A stretch of DNA of 64,000 nt, from NCBI GenBank assembly GCA_905182995.1, contig CAJJDP010000030.1:314747-378746 (forward strand). Reading direction: 5' to 3'. Under the pieces are notes generated by a model, which was given only the letters and a program-made list of their open reading frames with translations, did no database searches and had not been told where the DNA came from. Positions within the stretch are counted from its first letter, which is position 1, and every line of letters starts with the position of its first letter. This stretch comes from Paramecium octaurelia (Eukaryota; Ciliophora; Oligohymenophorea; Peniculida; Parameciidae). This document shows positions 48,309 through 61,775 of this stretch, one piece after another. The translations under genes and the position numbers were made by a program.

Positions 48309-50697
48309 ATGGAAATCAAGAAAAAACCAGCAATAGAATTGCCAACTGTTGAAACTTTAAGTGTGTTAGATTAGAATGAACCTTAGAATGGTATTGAAGT
48401 AATTTGTAGAATTCGTCCTAAATTTGTTGGTGAAAATTATGGTAATAATTGTGAGTTCATTTTAGTAAATTATATTATTACAGACAAAAAACTAGATATT
48501 TATGAAACCAACAATGAAAATGAAATCTCCAACTAAAAAACATTCGCTTTCTCTTAAATTTACGATTAGAATTCCACATAAAGAAATTTACATCAAGAAT
48601 ATGTTATTCCAATGATTAAGGACATTTTTGAAAAATGTACAATTATTAAACATACTTTATAGAAAAGGGAGGACTGGTTTTTACATATGGTGTAACAAAC
48701 TCAGGTAAAACATACACTATAATCGGTACTTAAGAAGCACCAGGAATTTTACCGCTCACATTATAAACTCTTGATAAAATTAAAACAGCATTTCTACTAA
48801 ATAAAACCTCTATTGAAATAGATGGACAAGTCATAAAAATTGGAGAATCTCCTTATGATGACTATGTCCTGAAGGAAGTCAATTACACATTTTAATCATT
48901 TGAAATTTACAATGAAGAAATATATGATCTATTAGCTAATAATAAAACCAAATTATAGTTAAAAGAAATCTATGATAAGAAATGCTATGTGAAAGATGCA
49001 GTCGAAAAGGAAATAAATAATAACTAATAATTTAAAGATTTGCTTCAAAAAGCTTTAACAAATAGATAAATGGGTGAAACCACGTTAAATAATCAATCAA
49101 GTCGATCACATACAATCTTTAAAATACAAGTCTCATTTCTGTATTAATAAGAACAATTTACAATTTTAAAGAAACAAACTATATGTATTGTTGATTTAGC
49201 TGGATCAGAAAGAGCAAAAAGAGCTGAAACACAAGGCTCTCAACTTACAGAAGCTTGCAATATAAATAAATCTTTGTTAGTTCTTGGAAAGTGTCTAAAA
49301 TAAATGAGATGCCAAAATGAGTCTGATTAAAACAGTCGTATACCATTCAGAGAATGTAAATTAACTAGGTTGTTGTGTGAATACTTTACAGAAGAAAATA
49401 GAATTTTGATGATTGTAAATGTTAGATTGACCAGTGATGACATTGAAGAAACCCTGAAAGTATTACATTATGGAGCTTTAAGTGTTAATGTAAATTTACT
49501 TAAATCAAAAATATACGATTCAACCATCTCTTATAATTAAAGGCTTTAAATTAATTAGTCATAACAAGTAGCAAATGATTCAAAATCAAAGAAAATACCC
49601 AAAAGAAATGCTAAGGACATAATTAGAAGAGCAAAGATGCTGGTCTAAAACACAACCTAACATATGCTATTTTAATAAACTATTCAAGATTCTTTCGTCA
49701 AAGATTTAATTTCTACTGTTAAACAATAATAAGCAAGATTAAAATAATTTAGTGGATTAAATGATGAGTTATTTTATCCTCCAATTTTCGAGAGTGATTC
49801 AAGATTATAAAAATCTCTAGATAAAATATAGTCTGATAAATCACGCTAAGCATCTCTAGACATTCTAGAAAACAAAGGAGTCCATCAACCACCTTCTGTC
49901 AGTAATTTCTTAGAAGAAATACCATAACGAAAATCTTATAGATATGAAGAATAAACAAACTAAAATTAAGATGCCATCATGGATGAACAACCTTAAGTAG
50001 AGTAATAGAGGTTATCAGAAATATAAGAAGAAAAATAGGATATTCATTCTATTATTGAATAACAATTTAATTGTTATGAAGAACAAGATGACTTAATGAA
50101 TGGGTTAAGGTAGCTTGATTTAGAATAAATTGATGAATAAACTGATGAGAGCAAATAGTAATCCAAATGTCACCTTGTTTAATAAAACTCAAATCAAGAA
50201 AACGATATCAATATTTCTAACCAATGTTCATATAAAGTAGATTTAAAGTAGTACTCCAATAAAAAGTAGGATCATAATCATTTCGATTAAGCGACTAACA
50301 CAACTCCTTATGATGAAATGAAAAAGAAGCTTTTTGGCTAGCTGTTTGAATAAGAATTATAAAAACAGTATTTATAAATTTTATTTTATGTAGTTAAGAG
50401 GAGAAGGATAAATTTAAATAGGAGGTCATGAAAAAATTGTTTAATGATGATGATTTACAAAATTTAATTGAAAAGGAAAATCAAGAAGAATTAATCAATT
50501 TGGAAGATTCTGCTAAAAAATAATAATAGAGAAATATTGAAAAATTAATATCAAGCAACCATAAGAGCGATTTAAAAGTTATTACTGAATCAGATTAAGA
50601 ACATGATTCTTCTGGAGACAAAAAACATCACTAAGCCAAAAATCATCCTAAAAAGAAAAAATAAACAAAGAAAAAAGGAAAATCTAAAAAAAGATGA
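48309..50697 (+). CDS. Kinesin motor protein, kinesin-6-like
   Basis: About 764-778 residues with introns at 48637-48662 and 50368-50393 and an ambiguous 42-nt in-frame segment at 48442-48483. The N-terminal motor has IEVICRIRPK, the P-loop GVTNSGKT, switch I NNQSSRSHTIF, switch II LAGSERAKR and NINKSLLVLGKCLKQ. An expanded region between P-loop and switch I, and the RAETQGSQLTEACN context, resemble kinesin-6 (KIF20/23), motors of the central spindle and cytokinesis. The C-terminal 400 residues are Gln/Glu/Lys-rich, and the tail is highly basic. Family assignment within kinesins is tentative. Confidence 0.9.
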
Positions 50698-51032
50698 AAT
50701 TATTTATGTATCTATAGTTTTTTCTAAGCTTTATTTATTTACTTTATCAAGTATCATGATTATAATTGCAAATTTAAATCCTTAATCTTTTTGATTTTCT
50801 CTAAACTCATAAATTCTCTATTTTGTATCTAATTGTTCAATTAATTTTAAGTTTAGCCCCTCATATCCAACTTAGATGGTTAGGTTAAATATAAATATAA
50901 ATCATGTGCTTGTAAAATCTAATTTATTTAGGCATAATAATGAGGTCGCAATTAGAGTGAATAATTTTATTTATGAAACTTTCTCTATACATGATAATTG
51001 ATTGATTTTTTATAAAAAAACTATAAAATAAA
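50698..51032. other. 3'-3' intergenic region
   Basis: Between convergent kinesin and pseudokinase-like genes; A+T-rich with no recognised frame. Confidence 0.5.
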
Positions 51033-52351
51033 TCAAACTAATAGATGATCAAATTACTTATTATTTTAAATAAAAGTTCTTACTTCATGTAATTCATGAA
51101 ATTATTATTTCTTTAATAAAGATTTTGCTAATTCCATGTAGCGTTTATATAAAAAGAATGAAAATTCTTTATTCTTATTCTTGACTGACTTTTATGCCCA
51201 TTTATCAAATTCACTGAGAGAATCATCAATGTCATAATTCTGAAATTTCGTAACATAGTTATTTCTGAGTGTTGGTTCTCCAGGGAATGTGAGGATCAGA
51301 TGCATCAGTAATACACCAAGGGCATACAAACATTGTTATTTGTATTCCATATAATCCTTGGTTTAAAGCTTTTGCAAATCCTAATAACACGAATATGAAT
51401 GATTCAAATCTGCTAACATGACCTTCATAATATGGATTTATTACCTATATGTCTCCGGTGATACTTTTAGTAACCATGATACTTTCAGGTTTCAAATCCC
51501 CATGAACGATTTACTTTTTTTGCAGGCATTCCAGTCCGCTTATAATCTAACAGAGAATCTCATTAATGAGTTTGCTCTTTTATTCCTAAGGCATGGGGTT
51601 CATATAAAAATATGAGTAACTCAATAGATTTTTAGATTATGAGATATACCCTGGATAAATACAATATTCTATCTGAGTGTATAAAAACAATTAGTAATTT
51701 CTTATTTCCAACCACCATTCATAGAGTCTGATAATGTTTGGATGCGAAATACGTTAAAGTGTACGCGCTTCTTAAATTTTGAAGAAATCTTAGATTGAAC
51801 TTTTTGTGTTAAATATATCTTGAAATGTAACATCCAAAGGTATATTTAACAATTAAATCTATAATTAGGTTGTTTTTTACTCTTTTAACAAAATAAATTT
51901 AATCATCCATAGGCTTATACACATGATATGTTGTAGTTTATTTCTATTGATCAATTTCCTCATTCAATACAATAAACTCATTTTTGAACTTATTATTTCG
52001 CATGAACTGATATTTAAAATCCTGCTAAATTTATTATTCTTTCTAAATATTGATATCGAAAAAGTAGAGCGTCAATCTCACTTACTAATCTTTCTGTTCA
52101 ATTGACATTCTCTTGTTCACGAATTCATTAAAAATATTTTTATTGACGAAAATGAACGCTGTGGACTTAATTTGTTAAGTAGATGTTATAAACCCTATGT
52201 TAATATCTTGATAATAGATTCTGAAGAGAGAAGACTATTAAATCTACAATTAAAAATATCATCATACTTTAAATTCCTGTTTAGTTTGTAAGTCAATAGT
52301 CTCTTGAGTAAGTCTTTTTTTGATGGCCTTCCTGATGGCCTTAACCACCAT
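51033..52351 (-). CDS. Protein kinase-like protein, probably inactive
   Basis: About 397-416 residues with introns at 52244-52267, 51859-51880 and 51423-51444 and two optional in-frame ones (51620-51649, 51057-51083). The N-terminal 130 residues may form a PH-like module of the sort seen before many ciliate kinases. The kinase region has YFVKR (Lys position), ARTLQRISHPNIIRLYEWW, HGDLKPESIMV and MLADLNHS, then ALGVLLMHLIL. The catalytic HRD is HGD and the Mg-binding DFG is DLN, and no APE motif was found. Loss of Arg and of Phe-Gly suggests weak or no activity. Confidence 0.75.
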
Positions 52352-53026
52352 TGTGATATGTCTAAAAAAGGGATCATCATTAGAGAAGTTGATTGTAATT
52401 AATGAAATCACAAGTAGTTATTAGAAATTATTATAATCTTCTGAATTTAAAAAATCATTCTTCTATTTTAAATTTTCTTCCTTTTTATATATAGAAAATA
52501 CAATACAAGTGTATGCATGATTTTATTTTTATCTGCATTTGGAATTTCAAGTTTTTCATTTTATGTTTCAACAAAGACATCTTCAATGTAAAATTTACTA
52601 TCCATCATATTATTAAATTACTACATAAGAATTTCTCTATAAATTTACTTCTTCATTATTATACTAGTGCATTTTATGTTATAAATAATAATTAATAAAA
52701 ATTGAAAACATACTTAAATTTCAAATAATAATAACAATTATTTCCAAATTTTGATGACTAACTAAAAGAATGCATCATATTAAATGATTTATTAATATCA
52801 CCAATATTCAAATCCTTTTAGTCGGAATTCTATTTTAAATACCTAACTAATTAATTAACTAACTGATATCGTAATTTAATATTAAAATGATGAATTTTTG
52901 ATTTAGATTAATCGTTAAATTAACATTTAGGACTATAAAGAGAACTTTATTAATGAATTAAAAATTATCTAATAGTTAGTTTCTACAAATTATAATTTAA
53001 TATAATAATCTTAAAATTAATACTCT
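52352..53026. other. Intergenic region
   Basis: Very A+T-rich; only low-complexity short frames. Contains the promoter of the pseudokinase-like gene (minus) and the 3' end of the next minus-strand gene. Confidence 0.45.
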
Positions 53027-56000
53027 TCACAAAATGTACGATTTATATAAAATCTGACTCTTTTTGAAGTAGGGATGTTACTCCAAAACAAACTGAACCG
53101 TCTTCACATTTATTTCTTTCTAAGTCAATAATGGGTTATCATTATCCATGTTATTTAATCTAAACATTGCAATATATCATTACCTTGTCTTTATATAATT
53201 TCTTCCAGTCAACAAATGTCTTTCAAAACTTCTTTGAACATCTTAAATTTTTTAATCTAATTGATCATCTTCAACTATATCAATGGTTTACTATTATTAA
53301 CCCTTATATTTTTCTGACTCTTCATCTGAATCCATTGCATTTTCATTATTCTCTCTTTTACAGAGAAAATCTTAAACTTAATTCCATAATTCAGCTCCTC
53401 TTTTGATTCTTTTCTTTAGAACTTCTTCTAATTCAGGATGTTCTTCCTTCCACTTATTTTTTCTGATTTTGTTTTTCAACTTCTCCTCCTAAAGTGGTTC
53501 TATTTCTATTAGAAAATTCCTAAATTCTATTTACCTCTAAGTTGGCGTATAGTCACACAACTCATAATATAATGAATTCTTATTCTCACTTCCAGTCAGC
53601 AAGGTTATGTCAAGATATGAATTTTTTTGAGGTCCAAACTTTCCTTACAATTCTTGATTTTATTTGTATTTCATCATTAAAGTATCATTAGATGAAATAG
53701 GCTTATTTTAAAATACTTTGAATTCATATCCTGGTTTTTAGGTTAAGGCCACTTAGAATACTTTTCCCAAGAGTTGCTTCATATAAAGACTAAATTATTC
53801 GTTTATAAATGCCAAAACTGATTAATCTTCTGTTGAGAATTCCCTAAATCTTTAATCCTATCTAATAATAGATAACTTTTTTTAAATTGCTCCCATCTAT
53901 ATAATGGACTATGTATTTACAGGAGATTGTGGGTCTATTTTATAAAAAATTTTTTCGAATTCATCTTTATATTTTGAATACTATTTCTTAATCAATTCTT
54001 TAATGTAAGAGTCTTGCAAAGTATTAACATCTTTTTATAATTTTTCATTTAGCTAAGGTAGCGTTGGAATACTAATTAAATATTTAAAATAGTCCTCTAC
54101 TTTTTTTTTTATTGTGTTGTCAATATTCTTTCGAAATTCATAATTTCCAATTTATATCCAAAAATTCTTTGCCCAAATATACTATTCTATTTCATTCTGA
54201 GGTATTTTATTCTATTTTTTATATTCAATTATCTCATTCATAATTGTTTATCTACTAGTCTATTTTTGAAATACTTCAATACATTTATTGTAAAAATTTT
54301 AATCATTACTTTACTGTACTTCTTTTATTAATTAAGCTTTGTAGTTTTTTAATTCTAAAAATTAGATTAAGAAATTGTCTTATTAAATGGATTCAAACTG
54401 ACTTTTTTCACTCATTAAACTTGACAATTTCTTTAATATGTCACTATTTCTTAATTGATCTTCTCCTTTTATTACTGCCTTTTGGTCTTGACTAAAAAAC
54501 TTGGATGTAAAAAAACAAATAGCATTATATGCAGTAGAGTTATAATGATTTATGCTTTTCATTTAACTAAATTATGGAAATGAATCTGAAATTGGTTTAC
54601 AAGCTGAAGATTCTCCAACAAATTGAGGTATTGTGATATAAAAATTATAGATATTCTTTGCGATTTGAAATTACTATTCAAAAGTATATATATCTTTTTA
54701 AACATTCATAAATTCTATAAATTTATTTATTTCATTCTAATCCTTATCTCTGAAAGCAACTGCAGCAAATTTAACTCTTTCTAATTTTTCATACATAACA
54801 TATTTTTGAGGTCTAAAGAAAAAACTCAAACCTCTAAGTAAGGCAGGCAAGAAAATTATAAAAGGATTATCCTTAAAAAAGGTATCGATATAAACAGGTA
54901 TCAAATCTTTATATGTATCCGCCGGATATTGCCTTTCCGCCTCCTTTAGAATAAATTATTCGCAAATTTAACTAATTTTCTCTTCCCTTTAAAATATTTC
55001 TTGATATTGGCCTAAAGCCTTTCTTTGATAATCCTATTTTAATTTTGAAATATTGTAAAAATATGTGTTAAAAAACTATGAACCCAATTATTTATTAGAT
55101 CTTTCACCAATTAAAGTTTTTAGTTTTGTATTGAAATGCACTGTATAAGATTTTAAGAAAAATGATTTTTAGTCTTTCTCTTCCTTTTCCCCTTCCAAGA
55201 TTGAATCAACTAATTTATCAAATATTTTTGAATAGCTCTTTAAATTTTGGCTGCAATCATGGATTAATTGAAACTCAAAGGTTTTCAAATCGTTGATCAA
55301 TCTAATTTTTTAGTTGCTTTGTACATTCACTTGAAGCATAACTTTAATTAGTTTATTATTTATAAAAGGAAGCAGAGATTCAAGGACTTACAAAGAAATG
55401 TAACCCATATTATACCCATTTCTATCAAAGTAATCTGATGTTATTTATGTAGATGCTTTTGCATTTAATTCTACTAAAATCTAATCAAAAGTTCTATTTA
55501 AATTGGCCCTATTAGTGTTCTACATCATATTATAAGCGACATCTAAAACAGAATCTAATTCGTCTTATTTAAGTTTAGCTTCTACAATTAATGCACAAAA
55601 TAAAAAGAGATAATTCCATCTAAATCTTAAAAATGATAGTATTAACTATTAAACATTCTAAATTAATTTAAATGCAACATTAGCTTCCTCAATTGTTGTG
55701 TTTTTTTACATTTCTGAATACAAACTAGTATAAATTTCATTCCACTTCTCAAATTATGTTATATTAAATTTCTTTGGTACTTCACAGGAATTGATTTCTA
55801 ATTTTATAAAGTCTGTTAACTTTTTTTTAAAAGAAAAGCATTGCCCATTCAAATTTCGAACACGCTTTGATTTTAAACTTTTATAAAAATATTTGACTGA
55901 TGGAATATCAATAAAAGAATAATAATCCTTCTGAGAATCCATGATATCCTTTTCAAGTTCATGCAATTATCTTTACAATTCTGATTTATTTTCCTTGATC

Positions 56001-56849
56001 TTTTTTGCTGAATTCACTAAATAATAGGAATTTAAATAAAAGTTTAATTTGTCAACAAATATATATCCTAAAATTTTCTCAATACCTTTTGTCTACTTTT
56101 CTTATACGAGATAATCTTTAAAAGCATAAATATCTGTAAAATTTTGAGTTCTATATTTATCCTACAAATCTGGGGGAAGATTTAATAAGAACTTTTCTTA
56201 TAAGCTATTTATCTATTTAGGGGCCTTACTTTAATCAGCCGAAACAATTTATGTGAGTAACTCTTATTCCTATGTATTTAGACTTTCAAAAACAGCCATT
56301 TCAAATTCTTAAGGAGTATTTCCTGTAAAACTTTAATTAGTTTAATCGATTTTGGATAAAATACTTTTTGTTAATGCAGAATTTTAGCAATTCGGAGTCT
56401 ACATGTAATCTCTTGCTATCTTTTTGTAATAAATAAAATTCATATGTTTGTACGCTTCATCAGGTCCCTTCAAGAGCGCCTTCTCATAAAAATGAGCTAT
56501 CCATTAAAAATATAGGTACCCAAGACTTCGTTATATTTTTAATTAATATAATGACTTAAATCAGAATTTTGTATTGGTCTATTCCTGAATTTGTATTTAT
56601 TCAAAATAGCATTTAATACTTTAAGGGTTTTTTACAGATAATCTTTTTATGTGTAGGAATTAAAGAGTATTTTGAATAATTCTTGAAGAAATACCAACAA
56701 TCGAGGATCTTTAATAAAAAATACATATTACTTTGATTTTATTACCCTATTATTTTGCAAATTTATTATAATTATTAGTCATTAGATAACTCCTTTTCTA
56801 TGGTCTAAAGTAATATAATTTCTTCGTTGTTTTGAGGGTCCTAGTACAT
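53027..56849 (-). CDS. Large helical protein, unknown, 1250 residues
   Basis: Introns at 56709-56731, 56497-56519 and 53160-53183 leave a frame divisible by three, about 1250 residues, starting MYQDPQNNEEIILL. It is helical throughout with repeating amphipathic segments (for example AHFYEKALLKGPDEAYKHM, KKIKENKSELQRQLHELEKD, FCALIVEAKLKQDELDSV), suggesting an alpha-solenoid or coiled-coil scaffold. Near the C-terminus is an acidic stretch and then ERHLLTGRNYIKTRLNNMDN. No catalytic motif or named domain was recognised. I sampled rather than translated every codon, so further introns of length divisible by three cannot be excluded. Confidence 0.72.
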
Positions 56850-57229
56850 TACTTTCTTAAATTATATATAATAAAAATATATTAAATTTGAATAAGCAAA
56901 GATAAATCATATTTTTTCTCAATATTATCCTACTCTTTATCACTCCAAAAATAATTTTTAAATACCTCTTATTCTTCTTCTTTTAAAATAATATGTTTAA
57001 ACTTCTTCTTTTAAATAATTATACTTATTGTTGATCAAAAGGAGAATACTAATTTTATTGTTTAATTTTAAATTTTATTGATATATAGGACTCAGCTTTA
57101 GAATACTTACTTCTTTTCATATCGATTTACTTTCTCTAGATTCAAATTTTTAAGCAATACATAATATTATATTTCAATTATTAAATACTTTGAATAAAAT
57201 GAATATATAAATTGTAAACAGCATTTAAA
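56850..57229. other. Intergenic region
   Basis: Between two minus-strand genes. A near-repeated TTCTTCTTTTAAA motif occurs around 56970-57010. No frame recognised. Confidence 0.45.
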
Positions 57230-59182
57230 TCAATAATTTTGGCTTAGCATTTAAGTTATCTGGTTATATAGCTCTTCATTATCACTAACTACATCTTCCT
57301 AAATAAAAGATGAAATGTAGTATTTCGGTCTAATTTCATCATTATAGGTTTCAACCTTTCCAACGATCAAGAATCTAAATTATTAAAAATTTGATCTTTT
57401 AACATAATCATCTTTTTCTACTTGACTCTTTTTTTAAAATTCATCGCATGACAGTTCTAAAATAAATAAAAAGAATTTATACGTAAAATTTATTATCCTG
57501 AATCGTTGTTCATAATCACAGTTAGATTTCCAGTTGTATCTGCAATTTTAGCATTAAACATATACTTATAACTAGGTTGATCAAAGTTTTAATTACAAAT
57601 TTGGCAATGATATTATTTTGTTTATTGTATATAGACAACTTTTCTTTTGCAATTCTCACATCCTTCATAATAGAGAAGTTTAGTGAATATATTTGTTATA
57701 TAAGCTTTGATTTCATAGAATTTTACGAATTTTATGTTTCTGATTCCTTCAAAATCCTTTTTTATTTATTCAATATATGATAGAGGAAATTTCTTCTTTG
57801 ATTCTTTGGGCTTTGTTTCTAAGAAGTCTTTGTTTTTGCTATAGAATTCATAAAATTCTTGAAATCCATTAATTTTTTTTAAATTAGATAAATTCTTTTC
57901 ACAAATGGTTGAATTAGTAACTGTTAAATTTCTTACCATCTAGTAATCACTAATTTTTAAACCTCTAAAGGCTACAATTTGATCCTTTTAAAATTACCAT
58001 TTTTCAGCCTATTATCCCCAAAGAACTATTTCTATTCCCCTTTAGGTTTAGTCATATAAAGTAATATTTTTCTTAGATTTATTTTCATTTGACTTTGTCA
58101 TAATTTATGTTGTTGGTTTAATATCTATAATAACTCCAAGCACATCACATTTTTCATCTAAAGACAAATTATCAATGTCATCTATAGTTTTAATCTAGTA
58201 TGGAAAAATATCAATTTCTTCGTCATCTTAGGCAACTGATATCTTTGAAAAGTCTTCAAAATGTATTTGATAATCACTCGAATTTTGATTTTTGCTAGAA
58301 TATCTATTTGTTTTAACTGAAGCATTTTCAAAATAATATACCTTTCCAATATCAATAGAATCATAAAACTTATCGCATAATTTGTTAAAGAATACTCCTT
58401 AAATAGTTTATTTATCAGAGTCCATGATTTCAATTGTAAACAAGTGTCCTTTACCATTTCTAAATTAAGTAATATCAGTTTTTGAAGTAATTCTTCCTTT
58501 AATTTTGAATCCTCTCATTCCGGGGTAGAGTTCTGATATTTTTAATAAATTTATATCAGAAGGTGGTTGATATATTTGATTTTCAACAAATTATGGTTCT
58601 TGTTTAATTTACGATTGTTTTTATTGGATTGAGAGTTTAACACCTGATTTGGTTTGCTATTAGTCTTAGTTCATATAATCATGAATTGATTTTTATTGTT
58701 GTTATGGTAACATAGACTATTTTTTATTTGAATTTATATGGAGAACATGAGGAGCTCTTGGAAATTAAATTTCATTGTTTCCATTTGGATTTGTATAATT
58801 CTATATATGCAAATTAAATAAATACCATCCTTTTAAATTCATCATAATCCAATGGCTAACCAACTTGACATTTATCTAAATATATGACCTCATGCCTCAT
58901 TACTATAAAAAATGTCTATTTCAACTTTAATTCTAAAATTCGAATAATTGGATTCATTTTCGAGATATTGGCTAAAATTGAAGGACTTATATTGAGTATA
59001 TGAATTATCATTTTTGCAAATCCATCACTACAAACGCACGGATATACAATCCCTTATTTTGTATTCATATCAGTCTAATCTTCTATTTTTAAAATTTAAA
59101 CGCAATATTAAGTTGTATTATCCTAATATTCCACCATACTTTTTAATGCTTCATAAGTTAAATGAGTAACTTTTTCTGTCAT
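57230..59182 (-). CDS. RPA1: Replication protein A large subunit (RPA1)
   Basis: Three exons (introns 58801-58825, 57457-57482) give 633 residues, full RPA70 size. The N-terminal OB fold (LTYEALKSMVEYQDN, CSDGFAKMIIHILN) is followed by a Gln-rich linker, DBD-A at about 200-310 (ISELYPGMRGFKIKGRITSK, KGHLFTIEIMDSD, IGKVYYFENASVK), DBD-B and DBD-C. DBD-C carries the zinc motif CENC...CQIC near residues 495-525 and then ADTTGNLTVIMNN. RPA1 coats single-stranded DNA in replication, repair and, in ciliates, meiosis and developmental DNA rearrangement. Confidence 0.95.
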
Positions 59183-59734
59183 TTTCTAATAACTATTATT
59201 AGTTTAATTTCTGAATTTTTTTGATTCTCAAAGAATCGCGCCTGATTTTTATAATAATAAAAGTATTGTAAAAAATATTTTAATTGCTTTTCAAATTCTT
59301 GAAGATGCATCAGTGTATTGTAGTTTTATATTTCTCTTTAAATCAATTTAGAGTTAAATTAATTTTATCAATCCCAGTAAACAATCCAAATCTAATGTTA
59401 TCTTTAATATAAGAATACAAAATTCTATCATTTTTTAGACCTTTTGATCCTTAAGTAATTTTTAGAGATTAAAAACCATAAATTTTTGAATTAAATTATA
59501 TTTATACTAAAATTGATGTGATAATATTTACAATTTTATTCCTGATTCCTCTTTATACATTCAAATTTCAAAGTCCTTTTATGATTATAATGATTATGTA
59601 AAATCTCTATTAAGGAAATCAATATCAAATTTATTTAGATCAGATCATAATTTTCAGATCTTCATTCAATACTAAAAGTAATTTTATCCTAAATTTTTAA
59701 TATTATTTTCAATATTATAATAGCGTGTTAATTT
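59183..59734. other. Divergent intergenic region
   Basis: Between RPA1 (minus) and a small plus-strand gene. A+T-rich, no recognised frame; presumably both promoters. Confidence 0.45.
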
Positions 59735-60125
59735 ATGTTGAATAAGCAACAAAATTACAGGCTATCTATCGAAACCACAACTAATCAAGGAGACTTTTCT
59801 GAAAATTTAATACAAGACAAAAGAGTCACAGGCGATTAAAATGAAAATACTTTAAGTACAGAGACATAGATTTATATTGTATTTAGAATTTCTATATGCA
59901 TTTGAGAAACCAGCACTCTATAATAAAAATATTGCGAGTTGTCGTAATAATGCTGCAAGACTATCAGCCTTTGATTTTATGAATGTAAGTAGCAATAAAG
60001 CCAATGAAAAAAAGAAATTCTCTATTGCTTTAAACTATTTTAAAAATGAAGAGAGAAAAACAATCACTAAGTGGAAATAAGAGAACCTTTACGGATTTTC
60101 AAAGGTATCGTCTAAAATCAAATGA
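59735..60125 (+). CDS. Small hypothetical protein, 119 residues
   Basis: Two exons (intron 59856-59886). Exon 1 (MLNKQQNYRLSIETTTNQ) reaches a TGA without splicing; splicing joins it to FLYAFEKPALYNKNI and a Lys/Asn-rich, helical remainder ending at TGA. Charge is basic overall. No family recognised. Confidence 0.55.
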
Positions 60126-61426
60126 TAATTTAATCATTTTTCTTTAACAAATCTAATAAATTATTTTATATCATTATATTCTAATGATATCCTACATGGT
60201 TCTAATAGCGAATATCTTTGTAACGGATTAGCATTTTAGATATTTAATTGAATTCATTTTTTTTAATTAGCCAAATTTGCTTATATTTATGAGAATTTTC
60301 ATTCTGAAATGACATTTTAAATCGAGTACTTTTAGCTTAACAGTTTAATCAAACCTAATTTAGCCAATACCAATTATAATAATATTTCAAGACTGTTGAC
60401 TTAATCTAAATGTTTCTGATTAGAAATTAGGAGTTTAATTATTCATTTTGATTACATAAATGCAATAGAATTATTAATTTATTTTTGATGAATAAAAAGC
60501 CTATTTCTTATTATTTTGTTAAATCTTAATATTTAATGATTACATGCTTCCTTCTTCCACTAAATAAATATACAGACAAATCAAGTCGCTTATTTAGATA
60601 AAGTATCCCACTGATAAACTTGATGTCAAGGGTTCTATTCTGTTCTAAACTAGTGTTTTGTATCCATCTGAGCGGAAATGTAAATCATTTAAATAGACAT
60701 TCATATAATTCTAATTTAAAAATAGCAAATTATTAACTAAATTTATATAAATAGAATTGTTAAAGAATTAATAAAATGTTAAATCAAGTTCTTATCTTTA
60801 TCTTATAATCTATATACTAATAGCGCAATACTGATGAATAATTTGAACCATTCTATGCTCTGAAGTCTATTTTTAAATTCTTAAGTAAATGGGGATGAAT
60901 AATTTACTAATTTTCGACAAGAATTCTAGACATAATAACGATTATTAAATTTAATAATTTTATATGGAATGGTTTTCTTGTAATGAAAGCTTTTAAATGA
61001 AGTAATAAATCAATTCAAGCATTTCTTTTAATCATATAATTGATTAATATTTTTGGCTAATACAATTAATAAATTCAAATTGATGCTCTGATCTTCTAAT
61101 TATCTAATTCTCTTAATCACACTTTTTTAGGATTATTTTATCAATGATGACCTTCGACAATAATTTAGTTGATCTCAAATGATACCCAACTTATGTTCTT
61201 GTGTAATTCAGTGTTTATCATTTAATTGTAAATTAAATTTAAAATAAAAGATTATTTAATGATTTATTTTGAAAGAATTGAATTGGATTCTGTTTCAAAT
61301 TCAGCCATTGTTGATTAGAGAAATAGTCTGTTAAAAAATACTTAAAGAATTTATATTATTTGTTTCTGAACTATTCACATTTAATTAATTAAGGAAATCT
61401 TTTTATTTAAAAATATAATTATTATT
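60126..61426. other. Long A+T-rich intergenic region
   Basis: About 1.3 kb with no recognised gene. Repeated TTAATTAA-like and ATAATTT runs only. It is the second largest empty stretch in the window. Confidence 0.45.
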
Positions 61427-61775
61427 ATGGCAAATTAAGCAACAGCAGTAGCATATGCAGCTCTTTTATTGGCTGGAGCCCAAACTCCATTAACAGTTGA
61501 AAATGTTGAAAAACTCACCAAGAAAGTATTCATTAATTGAAATATTTTTACAGGCTGGTGTAAATGTTCCATCATAATTGGCAACCTAATTCGTCAGAGC
61601 CTTTGAAGGAAAAGACATTATAAGCCTTCTTTCAGTCGGAGGAGGTTCAAGCTCTGCACCAGCTGCTTAACCAGCTTAAGCTGCTGCCAAACCAACAGAA
61701 GCACCAAAAGCAGCTGAAAAGCCAAAGGACCCAGAACCTGAAGAAGATGTTGATATGGGAGGTTTGTTTGATTGA
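61427..61775 (+). CDS. RPLP1: Acidic ribosomal protein P1
   Basis: Two exons (intron 61526-61553) give 106 residues. The N-terminal helical domain has YAALLLAGAQTPLTVENVEKL and AGVNVPSQLATQFVRAFEGKD, close to P1 rather than P2. An Ala/Pro/Lys-rich hinge follows, and the acidic end is DVDMGGLFD, the P-protein tail that contacts elongation factors (usually GFGLFD; here GGLFD). It forms part of the ribosomal stalk with P0 and P2. Ala- and Pro-rich hinge codons are more G+C-rich than surrounding DNA, as expected for a highly expressed gene. Confidence 0.93.

Noticed and set aside
52400-53026. Phe/Ile-rich short frames
   Set aside because: Low-complexity translations of A+T-rich spacer; no start context, introns or motifs.
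57577-57780. Plus-strand frame of 67 codons
   Set aside because: It is antisense to the zinc-finger part of RPA1.
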